Part shown: piece by piece, positions 56,016 through 64,000 of the stretch
How positions within the stretch are numbered: position 1 is the stretch's first letter
Layout: each line of letters begins with the position of its first letter
DNA from: Faecalicatena faecalis
Lineage (GTDB): Bacteria; Bacillota; Clostridia; Lachnospirales; Lachnospiraceae
Direction of reading: 5' to 3'
Assembly: GCF_012524165.2 (NCBI RefSeq)
Contig: NZ_JABACJ020000009.1
Location: 1-64,000, forward strand
DNA length: 64,000 nucleotides
Translations under genes and position numbers: made by a program
Notes under the pieces: generated by a model
Seen by the model: only the letters and a program-made list of their open reading frames with translations
Database searches by the model: none
What the model was told of the DNA's origin: nothing

Positions 56016-57098
56016 ATGGGTAGAGTGTACAATTTTTCAGCAGGACCGGCAGTATTACCGGAGGAAGTATTAAAGTCAGCAGCAGAAGAGATGTTAGATT
56101 ACAACGGGACCGGGATGTCGGTTATGGAAATGAGTCATCGCTCAAAAGCTTTCGAAGAGATCATTACAACGGCAGAGGCTGATTTAAGAGAGCTGATGAA
56201 TATTCCTGACAACTATAAAGTACTGTTCCTTCAGGGCGGAGCATCCCAACAGTTCGCGATGATTCCGATGAATCTGATGAAAAATAAGGTGGCAGATTAT
56301 ATTGTGACAGGACAGTGGGCAAAAAAAGCGGCCAGCGAGGCGGCAAAATATGGAAAGGTGAATAAGATTGCTTCTTCTGAAGACCGGACATTTTCTTATA
56401 TCCCGGACTGTTCTGATCTGCCTATTTCCGAGGATGCCGATTATGTTTACATCTGTGAGAACAACACAATTTACGGAACAAAATTCAAAGAGCTGCCGAA
56501 TACAAAGGGAAAGACCCTGGTAGCAGACGTGTCCTCCTGCTTTTTATCCGAACCTGTGGATGTGACCAAGTACGGTGTGATTTATGGCGGCGTACAAAAA
56601 AATATCGGACCGGCTGGTATGGTCATTGTAATTATCCGCGAAGACCTGATCACAGAGGATGTTCTTCCGGGAACACCTACTATGCTTACATATAAGACAC
56701 ATGCAGATGCAAAATCTCTGTACAATACACCGCCGGCATATGGAATTTATATCTGTGGAAAGGTATTCAAATGGTTAAAGGCCATGGGCGGTCTGGAAGC
56801 AATGAAAGCACGCAATGAGAAAAAAGCAAAGCTTCTGTATGATTTCCTGGATGAGAGCAAGTTGTTCAAGGGTACTGTAGAAAAGAAGGACCGTTCTTTG
56901 ATGAATGTACCGTTTGTTACAGGAGATGCAGATCTGGATGCGAAGTTTGTCAAAGAGGCTAAGGCTGCCGGACTTGAGAATCTGAAAGGCCACAGAAGTG
57001 TGGGCGGTATGCGTGCAAGCATTTACAATGCAATGCCGTATGAAGGAGTAGAAGCGCTGGTTACATTCATGAAAAAATTCGAGGAGGAGAATCTGTAA
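56016..57098 (+). CDS. serC: Phosphoserine aminotransferase
   Basis: 360-aa class-V PLP aminotransferase making phosphoserine. Signatures: VYNFSAGPAVLPEEVL, GGASQQFAMIPMNL, and VADVSSCFLSEPVDVTKYGVIYGGVQKNIGPAG with the PLP Lys. I start at ATG 56016, 9 nt after AGGAGG; an ATG seven codons earlier lacks a ribosome site. serA begins 1 nt after its stop. Confidence 0.96.
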   Translation: MGRVYNFSAGPAVLPEEVLKSAAEEMLDYNGTGMSVMEMSHRSKAFEEIITTAEADLRELMNIPDNYKVLFLQGGASQQFAMIPMNLMKNKVADYIVTGQWAKKAASEAAKYGKVNKIASSEDRTFSYIPDCSDLPISEDADYVYICENNTIYGTKFKELPNTKGKTLVADVSSCFLSEPVDVTKYGVIYGGVQKNIGPAGMVIVIIREDLITEDVLPGTPTMLTYKTHADAKSLYNTPPAYGIYICGKVFKWLKAMGGLEAMKARNEKKAKLLYDFLDESKLFKGTVEKKDRSLMNVPFVTGDADLDAKFVKEAKAAGLENLKGHRSVGGMRASIYNAMPYEGVEALVTFMKKFEEENL

Positions 57099-57099
57099 T

Positions 57100-58263
57100 A
57101 TGTATAAGTATAATTGCCTGAATCCAATTGCCCAGGTAGGGTTGGATAAATTTGATGAAAACTATGTAAAGACTGATAAAGTAGAAGAAGCAGATGCAGT
57201 GATCGTCAGAAGTGCTGCTATGCATGAGATGGAGTTCAGTGAGAATCTAAAGGTGATCGCCCGTGCTGGAGCCGGAGTCAACAATATTCCATTGGACAAA
57301 TGTGCAGAAAAGGGAATCGTTGTATTCAATACACCGGGAGCAAATGCAAACGGGGTGAAGGAACTTGTGATTGCCGGAATGCTGCTGGCAGCCCGTGATA
57401 TTATTGGTGGTATCAACTGGGTACAGGAGCATGAGGAAGACGGTGACCTGGTGAAGATGACAGAAAAGAAGAAGAAGGCCTTCGCCGGAACCGAGCTGGA
57501 AGGAAAGACACTCGGTGTCATCGGTCTGGGAGCAATCGGTGTGCTGGTGGCAAATGCTGCGACCCATCTGGGAATGGAAGTATACGGTTATGATCCATAT
57601 GTCTCTGTAGATGCAGCATGGAAGTTATCCAGAAACATCCATCATGCAAAGACTGTAGATGAATTATATAAAGAATCTGATTATATCACGATTCATGTTC
57701 CTGCTCTGGAGGATACGATTGGAATGATCAATAAGGACGCCATCAGCCTGATGAAGAAGGATGTGGTCATTCTGAACCTTGCAAGAGACCTTCTGGTAAA
57801 TAGTGAAGATATGGTAGATGCACTTGTGTCTGGAGCAGTAAAATGCTATGTAACAGACTTCCCGACCCCGGAAATCGCCGGAGTGAAGGGTGCAATTGTC
57901 ATTCCGCATCTGGGAGCATCCACAGAAGAGTCCGAGGATAACTGTGCGAAGATGGCAGTCAAGGAGACAATCGATTATCTGGAAAATGGTAATATCACAC
58001 ACTCCGTGAACTATCCGGACTGCGATATGGGTGTAAAAGGTGACGGAGCCAGAATCACGATCCTTCACCATAACATTCCGAACATGCTGGGACAGTTTAC
58101 CGGACTGCTTGCAAAAGCAAACATGAATATCTCTTTGATGGCGAACAAGAGCAAAAAGGGATATGCCTATACCATGATAGATGTAGATGGTGTTGCAGCG
58201 GCAGAGGTAGTAGATGCACTGGAAAAAATCGAGGGAGTTCTGAAGGTCAGAGTCATCCAATAA
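57100..58263 (+). CDS. serA: D-3-phosphoglycerate dehydrogenase (short, ACT-domain form)
   Basis: 387-aa NAD enzyme, first step of serine synthesis. Signatures: ARAGAGVNNIPLDKCAEKGI, NAD-binding GVIGLGAIGVLVANAA, LNLARDLLVNSEDMVDAL, and catalytic His in IPHLGASTEESEDNCA. A C-terminal ACT domain (about 318-387) suggests serine feedback. Coupled to serC with GGAGG inside the serC end. A strong terminator follows. Confidence 0.95.
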   Translation: MYKYNCLNPIAQVGLDKFDENYVKTDKVEEADAVIVRSAAMHEMEFSENLKVIARAGAGVNNIPLDKCAEKGIVVFNTPGANANGVKELVIAGMLLAARDIIGGINWVQEHEEDGDLVKMTEKKKKAFAGTELEGKTLGVIGLGAIGVLVANAATHLGMEVYGYDPYVSVDAAWKLSRNIHHAKTVDELYKESDYITIHVPALEDTIGMINKDAISLMKKDVVILNLARDLLVNSEDMVDALVSGAVKCYVTDFPTPEIAGVKGAIVIPHLGASTEESEDNCAKMAVKETIDYLENGNITHSVNYPDCDMGVKGDGARITILHHNIPNMLGQFTGLLAKANMNISLMANKSKKGYAYTMIDVDGVAAAEVVDALEKIEGVLKVRVIQ

Positions 58264-58324
58264 GATTATCCATTGCTTCATACTCCGTATTGTTCATGAA
58301 GAAGACATCACTATAGAAAAGCGG

Positions 58325-58378
58325 AAAAAGGGAGGTCAGAATTTGGTGTTGAATGCTAGATTCTGACCTCCCTTTTTT
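58325..58378 (+). terminator. Terminator after serA
   Basis: GGGAGGTCAGAAT pairs perfectly with ATTCTGACCTCCC, flanked by A-run and TTTTTT. Confidence 0.92.
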
Positions 58379-58412
58379 CGCTTTTTAGTCATAAATTTAG
58401 TGAATTAACGTA

Positions 58413-58441
58413 TTGACAAAAGTTGTATATTTGTATACAAT
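58413..58441 (+). promoter_or_regulatory. Promoter of the citrate synthase-gntR-icd operon
   Basis: TTGACA, 17 nt, TACAAT. The spacer and -10 are covered by an operator-like palindrome. Confidence 0.8.
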
Positions 58442-58449
58442 TATACAAG
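58423..58449. promoter_or_regulatory. Operator candidate for the GntR regulator
   Basis: TTGTATA-TTTG-TATACAA is a perfect inverted repeat (58423-58440), followed at once by another TATACAA half-site. It overlaps the promoter spacer and -10, so a bound repressor would block RNA polymerase. The GntR gene is the second gene of this same operon. Confidence 0.55.
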
Positions 58450-58518
58450 GATGCAAAAACTATATGCTATCCAATTACATATTCAGCGATAAATGAATGA
58501 TTCAGGAGGAGTTTTGTG

Positions 58519-59907
58519 ATGGAAAACAGAAAAGTATTTTTAAATAAGCACACGAATTTGTTAGAACTAGAAGAGCATATGTATCCGTTGGTCGATGTGG
58601 AGACTCCGAATGTGTTCCGAAATCTGTTTCATTATGATGAGGTTCCGAAGATTGCTTTCAATGACAGAATTGTACCTCACCATATGCCGGATGAAATCTG
58701 GATTACGGATACGACGTTCAGGGACGGACAGCAGTCACGGGCTCCTTATACAACAGAACAGATCGTAACGATTTTTGATTATTTACATAAATTGGGCGGA
58801 CCGAACGGGAAGATCAGACAAAGTGAATTTTTCCTGTACAGCAAGAAGGATCGGGATGCAGTATATAAGTGTATGGAAAAGGGATATGAATTCCCAGAGA
58901 TCACGAGCTGGATTCGTGCGAATAAGAAGGACTTCCAGTTGGTGAAGGATATCGGATTAAAGGAGACCGGAGTGCTGGTGAGCTGCTCAGATTATCATAT
59001 TTTCTACAAGCTCAAGATGACAAGAAGAGAGGCTATGGAGCATTATCTTTCTGTCATCAGAGAATGTCTGGAGACTGGGGTTCGCCCGAGATGCCATCTG
59101 GAGGATATCACTAGATCAGATATCTACGGATTTGTGATTCCATTTTGTCTGGAATTGATGAAGCTGATGGAAGAGTACCAGATTCCTGTGAAGATCCGTG
59201 CCTGTGATACAATGGGGTATGGTGTGAATTATCCGGGAGCAGTGATTCCGCGTTCTGTACCGGGAATCATTTACGGATTAAGGACTCATGCTGGTGTTCC
59301 AAGTGAATTGATTGAATTCCATGGACATAATGATTTCTACAAGGCAGTCAATAATTCTACGACAGCATGGCTGTATGGGGCATCGGGCGTGAACTGTTCC
59401 TTGTTTGGGATTGGAGAACGTACTGGAAATACACCTTTAGAGGCAATGGTATTCGAATATGCACAGCTTCGGGGAAATCTGGACGGTATGGACACGAGAG
59501 TCATCACAGAGCTGGCAGAATATTATGAAAAAGAAATCGGATATGAGATTCCAGCCAGCACTCCGTTCGTAGGAAAGAATTTTAATGTGACACGTGCCGG
59601 AATCCATGCAGACGGTATGCTAAAGAACGAAGAAATCTATAATATTTTTGATACAGATAAATTCCTGAACCGGCCTGCACTTGTTTCTGTTTCAAATACA
59701 TCTGGTATTGCTGGAATTGCCTATTGGATCAATGCATATTACAAGCTAACGGGCGACCGAGCAGTAGACAAAAATTCTGAGCTTGTCAGGGAAGTAAAGC
59801 TCTGGGTAGACAAAGAATATGAAGAAGGTCGCGTTACGGTCTTGACAGATGAGGAATTAGTTGCCAAAATAGATAGTATATGCGGTGAACTGCATATAAC
59901 ACTCTAA
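58519..59907 (+). CDS. (Re)-citrate synthase candidate (DRE-TIM metallolyase)
   Basis: 462-aa enzyme of the isopropylmalate/homocitrate synthase superfamily: TDTTFRDGQQSRAP with the catalytic Arg-Asp (about residues 63-76), metal ligands in EFHGHNDFYKAV, and GIGERTGNTPLEAMV. It lacks the leucine regulatory domain of LeuA. Clostridium kluyveri showed that such proteins can be (Re)-citrate synthases; here the same operon encodes isocitrate dehydrogenase and there is no leu gene, so citrate synthesis from oxaloacetate and acetyl-CoA is the best guess. Homocitrate synthase is the main alternative. ATG 58519 is 9 nt from AGGAGG. Aconitase not in the window. Confidence 0.75.
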   Translation: MENRKVFLNKHTNLLELEEHMYPLVDVETPNVFRNLFHYDEVPKIAFNDRIVPHHMPDEIWITDTTFRDGQQSRAPYTTEQIVTIFDYLHKLGGPNGKIRQSEFFLYSKKDRDAVYKCMEKGYEFPEITSWIRANKKDFQLVKDIGLKETGVLVSCSDYHIFYKLKMTRREAMEHYLSVIRECLETGVRPRCHLEDITRSDIYGFVIPFCLELMKLMEEYQIPVKIRACDTMGYGVNYPGAVIPRSVPGIIYGLRTHAGVPSELIEFHGHNDFYKAVNNSTTAWLYGASGVNCSLFGIGERTGNTPLEAMVFEYAQLRGNLDGMDTRVITELAEYYEKEIGYEIPASTPFVGKNFNVTRAGIHADGMLKNEEIYNIFDTDKFLNRPALVSVSNTSGIAGIAYWINAYYKLTGDRAVDKNSELVREVKLWVDKEYEEGRVTVLTDEELVAKIDSICGELHITL

Positions 59908-59929
59908 CTTGGGAGGACATAATAGTAAA

Positions 59930-60595
59930 ATGGGAGAATATCAGGATAATTCCTTAAGCAGCCGCGTTTTTCAGAGAATCCGGGACGATATTCTGAAAGG
60001 TAAGTATAAAGAACACGACGAATTGAGGGAGAACACAATTGGGAAGGAGCTTGGGGTCAGCCGTACTCCTGTGCGTGAGGCTCTAAGGCAGCTCGAGTTA
60101 GAGGGGCTTGTTTCGATCATTCCCAATAAGGGAGCGTATGTGACGGGGATTTCACCGAAGGATGTCAGCGATATCTACATGATCCGTTCTATGCTGGAAG
60201 GATTGTGTGCAAGATGGGCAACAGAGAATATATCGGATGAGCAGTTGGATGAATTGGATGAGATCATGCTTCTTTCAGAATTTCATATGAAGAGAGAAGG
60301 CGGAGGCAGTGCGGAACAGATGGCAGAGCTGGACAGCAGGTTCCATGCAGTTCTGTATGAGGCTTCTAATTCCAGGATCTTGAGCCACTTGCTGCTGGAT
60401 TTCCATAAGTATGTTCAGGTGGCCCGTGAGACTTCCGTTGTATCAGAGGACCGTGCACGAAAGTCTATCCGGGAGCATAAGCAGCTTTTACGTGCCATCC
60501 GGGATAAGGACGCAGACCTTGCGGAGCAGCTCGCTAATGAGCATATTCTGCATGTGATACTGAACCTGAGAAAGCAAGGTTACGAAGAAATTTAG
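59930..60595 (+). CDS. GntR family regulator (FadR/FCD subfamily)
   Basis: 221 aa: N-terminal winged HTH (LSSRVFQRIRDDILKGKYKEHDELRENTIGKELGVSRTPVREALRQLELEGLVSIIPNKGAYV) and C-terminal helical FCD ligand domain with Asp/His metal-binding positions (DSRFHAVLYEAS...). Lies between the citrate synthase candidate and icd, 15 nt before icd, so it probably autoregulates the operon in response to a TCA acid. I start at ATG 59930; a TTG at 59909 overlaps the ribosome site. Confidence 0.88.
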   Translation: MGEYQDNSLSSRVFQRIRDDILKGKYKEHDELRENTIGKELGVSRTPVREALRQLELEGLVSIIPNKGAYVTGISPKDVSDIYMIRSMLEGLCARWATENISDEQLDELDEIMLLSEFHMKREGGGSAEQMAELDSRFHAVLYEASNSRILSHLLLDFHKYVQVARETSVVSEDRARKSIREHKQLLRAIRDKDADLAEQLANEHILHVILNLRKQGYEEI

Positions 60596-60610
60596 GAGGA
60601 GACAGATAAG

Positions 60611-61807
60611 ATGGAAAAGATTAAGATGACCACACCGATTGTTGAGATGGACGGCGACGAGATGACACGTATCCTTTGGAAGATGATCAAAGAGAATCTT
60701 CTGGAGCCATACATTGAGCTCAACACAGAGTATTATGACCTGGGCCTGGAATACAGAAATGAAACGAATGACCAGGTTACCATTGATTCTGCCAATGCGA
60801 CGAAGAAATACAAAGTAGCCGTAAAGTGTGCGACGATTACGCCAAATGCTGCACGTATGGACGAATATGATCTGAAAGAGATGTGGAAGAGCCCGAACGG
60901 GACAATTCGTGCGATCCTGGATGGAACAGTGTTCCGCGCACCAATCGTGGTAAAAGGGATTGAACCATGTGTGAAGAACTGGAAGAAGCCGATTACGATT
61001 GCCAGACATGCATATGGTGATGTGTACAAGGGATCAGAGATGAAGATTCCGGGTGCAGGAAAAGTGGAGCTGGTCTACACAGCAGAGGACGGAACACAGA
61101 CGAAAGAACTGGTACATAACTTCACAGGCCCTGGAATCGTTCAGGGAATGCACAATATCAACCAGTCGATTGAGAGCTTTGCAAGAAGCTGTTTTAACTA
61201 TGCTCTGGATACAAAGCAGGATCTGTGGTTTGCGACGAAGGATACGATTTCTAAGAAGTATGACCACACATTCAAAGATATTTTCCAGGAAATCTATGAT
61301 GCAGAGTATGATGAGAAATTCAAGGCCGCTGGAATTGAATATTTCTATACATTGATCGATGATGCTGTTGCACGTGTCATGAAATCAGAGGGCGGATACA
61401 TCTGGGCATGCAAGAACTACGACGGGGATGTGATGAGCGATATGGTATCCTCTGCATTTGGTTCTCTTGCTATGATGACTTCTGTGCTGGTATCTCCAGA
61501 TGGATACTATGAATATGAAGCAGCTCACGGGACCGTTCAGCGTCATTATTACAAGCACCTGAAAGGGGAGGAGACTTCTACGAACTCTGTAGCAACGATC
61601 TTCGCATGGACTGGTGCGCTGAGAAAGCGCGGAGAACTGGACGGCAATACAGAATTGATGGAATTTGCGGACAGACTGGAAAAGGCAACGATCGACACGA
61701 TTGAATCGGGCAGCATGACAAAAGACTTAGCACTGATTACAACAATCGAGAATCCAACGGTTCTGAACAGCGAGGATTTCATCAAGGCGATCGCGACTCG
61801 TTTATAA
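60611..61807 (+). CDS. icd: NADP-dependent isocitrate dehydrogenase (eukaryote-like type)
   Basis: 398 aa converting isocitrate to 2-oxoglutarate. Signatures: [77 protein letters not shown], and [35 protein letters not shown]. Length and motifs fit the eukaryote-like (type II) NADP enzyme. It supplies glutamate carbon together with the citrate synthase candidate. AGGAGG precedes the ATG. Confidence 0.95.
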   Translation: MEKIKMTTPIVEMDGDEMTRILWKMIKENLLEPYIELNTEYYDLGLEYRNETNDQVTIDSANATKKYKVAVKCATITPNAARMDEYDLKEMWKSPNGTIRAILDGTVFRAPIVVKGIEPCVKNWKKPITIARHAYGDVYKGSEMKIPGAGKVELVYTAEDGTQTKELVHNFTGPGIVQGMHNINQSIESFARSCFNYALDTKQDLWFATKDTISKKYDHTFKDIFQEIYDAEYDEKFKAAGIEYFYTLIDDAVARVMKSEGGYIWACKNYDGDVMSDMVSSAFGSLAMMTSVLVSPDGYYEYEAAHGTVQRHYYKHLKGEETSTNSVATIFAWTGALRKRGELDGNTELMEFADRLEKATIDTIESGSMTKDLALITTIENPTVLNSEDFIKAIATRL

Positions 61808-61849
61808 GAGGAGAGTCTCTTTATGAGATAATTTATAAGATAAGAATCG

Positions 61850-61890
61850 AACAGGGAAGGCTGCATATCATCAGCCTTCCCTGTTCTTTA
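61850..61890. terminator. Bidirectional terminator
   Basis: AACAGGGAAGGCTG pairs perfectly with CAGCCTTCCCTGTT; T-rich tail. Serves convergent icd and the ABC-F gene. Confidence 0.88.
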
Positions 61891-61901
61891 ATGTTTTGTT
61901 T

Positions 61902-63875
61902 TTATTCTGCAAGTTCTTCCCATTTTTCATAGAGCGTTTCAAGTTCTTCCTCGTTTTGCGATTTTTCTACGGCCAGCTCCTGGCATTTTACGGAATTGGA
62001 ATAGACATCCTCATGGGTCATCAATTCATCGATCTTTGCATTGCGTTCTTCTAACACGGCAATTCTTTCTTCCGTCTTTTTTAATGCATTCTGACGTTTT
62101 CGTTCCCTTGCCTGTTGTTCTTTCTGTTCCTGCCAGCTTAGCTTCCCGCCGGAAACATTCCCGTCAGCAGCGGATGATGACGACGGAACAGATGCACCAG
62201 CAGAGGAAGCGGAAGGGCTTCCAGATGAAGCGGCAGTATTTCCGGAAGTAGAAGCGTATACAGCAGTCAGTTCTTCCTTTTTCTCCAGATAGTAATCGTA
62301 ATTGCCTATATAATTTACAAATGTCTGATTCACAAGTTCCAGTATACGGGTAGCAGTCTGATTAATGAAGTAACGGTCGTGGGACACATAAAGGACAGTT
62401 CCCGTATATTCGTTCAGTGCCTTCTCTAAGATTTCTTTGGAGGTGATATCTAAGTGGTTGGTCGGCTCGTCGAGGATCAGGAAGTTGGCCTCAGAGAGCA
62501 TCAGCTTCGCCAGGGACACACGTCCCTTTTCGCCGCCGCTCAAGTCGCCGATCAGCTTATATACATCATCTCCGGTAAACTGGAACGCAGCCAGTGTATT
62601 GCGGATCTGTGTGTTCGTCAATGTCGGATAATCATCGGAAATTTCATCAAAAATATTTTTATCCTCATGCAGGACGTGATGTTCCTGGTCATAATATCCG
62701 ATTTTTACCTTGGACCCCAGTGTGAAGGAACCGGTATCAGCCGAAACGACCTGATTCAGGATCTTGAGCAGAGTGGTCTTGCCTGTTCCATTATCTCCGA
62801 TGACGGCTACATGTTCTCCTCGTTTGATCTCAAAACTGATGTCCCTAAATAAGACCTGGCTGTCAAATGCCTTGGAGAGCTCCTCTACAATTAACACATC
62901 ATTACCGCTGATGCAGGACGGTTCCAGTGACAGATGCATTTCTTTTGCCGCATCCTGTGGTTTTTCTACCAGAGTCATCTTGTTGAGCATCTTTTCACGG
63001 CTCTCGGCACGCTTGATGGATTTCTCGCGGTTGAAGGAGCGGAGCTTTTCGATAACGGCCTCCTGGTGTTTGATTTCACGCTGCTGATTCAAATACTCCT
63101 TGAGCATGGCATCGCGGATCTGCTGTTTTTTGTCGGCGTAATCCTTGTAATTGCCGGAATACATGCGGACGGCACCATTTTCTACTTCTATGACCTTTGT
63201 GACAACACGGTTCAAGAAAAAACGGTCATGGGACACGATAAATACGGCACCTGGATAGTTCAGAAGATAGGTCTCCAGCCAGGTGATCGAGTTCAGGTCC
63301 AGATGGTTAGTCGGCTCATCGAGAAGCAGGATGTCTGGTTTGGTGAGGAGCAGCTTACCAAGAGAGACTCGGGTCTTCTGTCCCCCGGAGAGGGTATCGG
63401 TCTTCTTGGAAAATTCATCCTCTGTGAAGCCAAGTCCTTTCAAAACACCTACGATTTCGCTTTCATAGGCATAACCGTTCTGAGCTTCAAATTGTGACAT
63501 GAGACGGTTGTAAGTCTCCAGCCGTTTATCCAACTCTTCCCCGCTCAAAGACTTTAATTCATGTTCAATGGAGCGAATCTGATGTTCCATCTCTATGATG
63601 TGGGCCTTTGCGGTCTTTACTTCCTCGTAGATAGAGCGTCCGCTCTCCAGATTCTGCTGCTGGGCTAGATAACCAAGGGTCTTGCCCTTTGTCAGCACGA
63701 TTTCGCCGCTGTCTGCCGGCTCTTCCTTTACGATCATTTTTAAAATCGTTGATTTGCCGGCACCGTTCACACCGACCAATGCCGCTTTTTCTCTGTCTTC
63801 TATATGAAAAGAGCCATCTTTTACAATTAATTGATCCCCAAATGATTTATTGAGATTATGACATGCAAGTATCAT
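61902..63875 (-). CDS. ABC-F type ATPase
   Basis: 657-aa soluble protein with two ABC domains and no membrane part; ABC-F proteins bind the ribosomal E site and act in translation or antibiotic protection. Walker A GVNGAGKST and GDNGTGKTT; signatures LSGGQKTRVSLGKLL and LSGGEKGRVSLAKLM; the interdomain linker lies at about 230-315. Ser/Ala/Pro-rich spacer (about 545-575) leads to a C-terminal coiled coil (about 580-650). This layout suits the general YdiF/Uup-like group more than a resistance-type member. AGGAGG precedes the ATG. A 125-bp upstream region is cut by the window edge. Confidence 0.9.
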   Translation of the reverse strand: MILACHNLNKSFGDQLIVKDGSFHIEDREKAALVGVNGAGKSTILKMIVKEEPADSGEIVLTKGKTLGYLAQQQNLESGRSIYEEVKTAKAHIIEMEHQIRSIEHELKSLSGEELDKRLETYNRLMSQFEAQNGYAYESEIVGVLKGLGFTEDEFSKKTDTLSGGQKTRVSLGKLLLTKPDILLLDEPTNHLDLNSITWLETYLLNYPGAVFIVSHDRFFLNRVVTKVIEVENGAVRMYSGNYKDYADKKQQIRDAMLKEYLNQQREIKHQEAVIEKLRSFNREKSIKRAESREKMLNKMTLVEKPQDAAKEMHLSLEPSCISGNDVLIVEELSKAFDSQVLFRDISFEIKRGEHVAVIGDNGTGKTTLLKILNQVVSADTGSFTLGSKVKIGYYDQEHHVLHEDKNIFDEISDDYPTLTNTQIRNTLAAFQFTGDDVYKLIGDLSGGEKGRVSLAKLMLSEANFLILDEPTNHLDITSKEILEKALNEYTGTVLYVSHDRYFINQTATRILELVNQTFVNYIGNYDYYLEKKEELTAVYASTSGNTAASSGSPSASSAGASVPSSSSAADGNVSGGKLSWQEQKEQQARERKRQNALKKTEERIAVLEERNAKIDELMTHEDVYSNSVKCQELAVEKSQNEEELETLYEKWEELAE

Positions 63876-63942
63876 AATAAACCTCCTGTATCTTAAGTGT
63901 ACCCTGCAGCCGGACTTTTGACCGGTGTAAGGAAATGTATGT

Positions 63943-63975
63943 CCCTGTATCGCAGGATTTATGTGGACATGCCTA
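63943..63975 (-). other. Hairpin in the ABC-F upstream region
   Basis: ATGTCC...GGACAT can pair, and a GCCT-TTTTA-GGC hairpin lies next to it, about 70-110 nt upstream of the ABC-F start. Some ABC-F genes have attenuator leaders; the window edge prevents a full view. Confidence 0.25.
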
Positions 63976-64000
63976 AAAAGGCGTATATCCAGGGATACTT

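Noticed and set aside
1..64000. CRISPR arrays, IS elements, phage genes, rRNA
   Set aside because: None seen: no regularly spaced repeats, transposase or integrase reading frames, or rRNA sequence.

Overview
The window looks like chromosomal DNA of a spore-forming gut Lachnospiraceae (Clostridia; perhaps near Dorea, Mediterraneibacter or Blautia, not resolvable from sequence alone). The grounds are: a GerA/SpoVAF-type germination gene; moderate GC with strong AGGAGG ribosome sites and TTGACA-17-TATAAT promoters; a Firmicute T-box; the operon dnaG-rpoD-trmK-Nif3-nucleoside kinase; (Re)-citrate-synthase-type metabolism; and glycan loci built as ABC transporter plus cytoplasmic phosphorylase or glycosidase. 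I see no phage, IS element, transposase, CRISPR array or rRNA.

Layout. 0.2-5.6 kb: SpoVAF-like germination protein, MATE exporter, DegV lipid-binding protein, NSS-family sodium:amino-acid symporter. 5.7-7.3 kb: infC-rpmI-rplT behind an attenuator-type leader, infC starting at ATT. 7.3-10.5 kb: DUF2804 protein, tryptophan T-box controlling a TrpB2-type synthase, tRNA-Leu(AAG). 10.7-13.5 kb: BvgS/EvgS-like hybrid kinase. 13.5-21.5 kb: lacto-N-biose/galacto-N-biose locus with divergent AraC regulator, GH112 phosphorylase, ABC transporter, DUF6903 micro-protein and N-acetylhexosamine 1-kinase. 21.6-32.1 kb: second sugar locus with YesM/YesN two-component pair, ABC transporter, an unrecognised 609-aa protein, a zinc-ribbon micro-protein and a clan GH-D (GH36-like) alpha-galactosidase-type enzyme. 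32.5-41.7 kb: two-domain PPK2, dGTPase, then the dnaG/rpoD macromolecular-synthesis operon. 42.0-46.9 kb (minus strand): aroC followed by potA, potB and a fused potCD. 47.1-50.6 kb: L,D-transpeptidase, tgt, yajC. 51.3-58.3 kb: leuB, ilvD, ilvB, serC, serA. 58.4-61.8 kb: (Re)-citrate synthase candidate, GntR regulator, isocitrate dehydrogenase. 61.9-63.9 kb: ABC-F ATPase.

How genes work together. The 14.6-21.5 kb operon should import Gal-beta-1,3-HexNAc disaccharides, phosphorolyse them to galactose-1-phosphate plus HexNAc, and phosphorylate the HexNAc at C1. The uridylyltransferase and epimerase that complete the bifidobacterial version are not in the window. The second locus probably imports an alpha-galactoside or alpha-GalNAc-containing sugar and cleaves it inside the cell. 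The citrate-synthase/icd pair supplies 2-oxoglutarate, and the leuB-ilvDB-serCA stretch makes branched-chain amino acids and serine.

The most unusual structure is a set of three long imperfect palindromes (41733-42010, 50638-50892, 50990-51234). Each has arms of about 77-99 nt enclosing two smaller hairpins. The arms differ almost completely in sequence between copies, so the fold is shared but the sequence is not. I do not recognise this element. Other leads are the infC leader with mutually exclusive pairings, a structured leader before dnaG, and the 609-aa protein.
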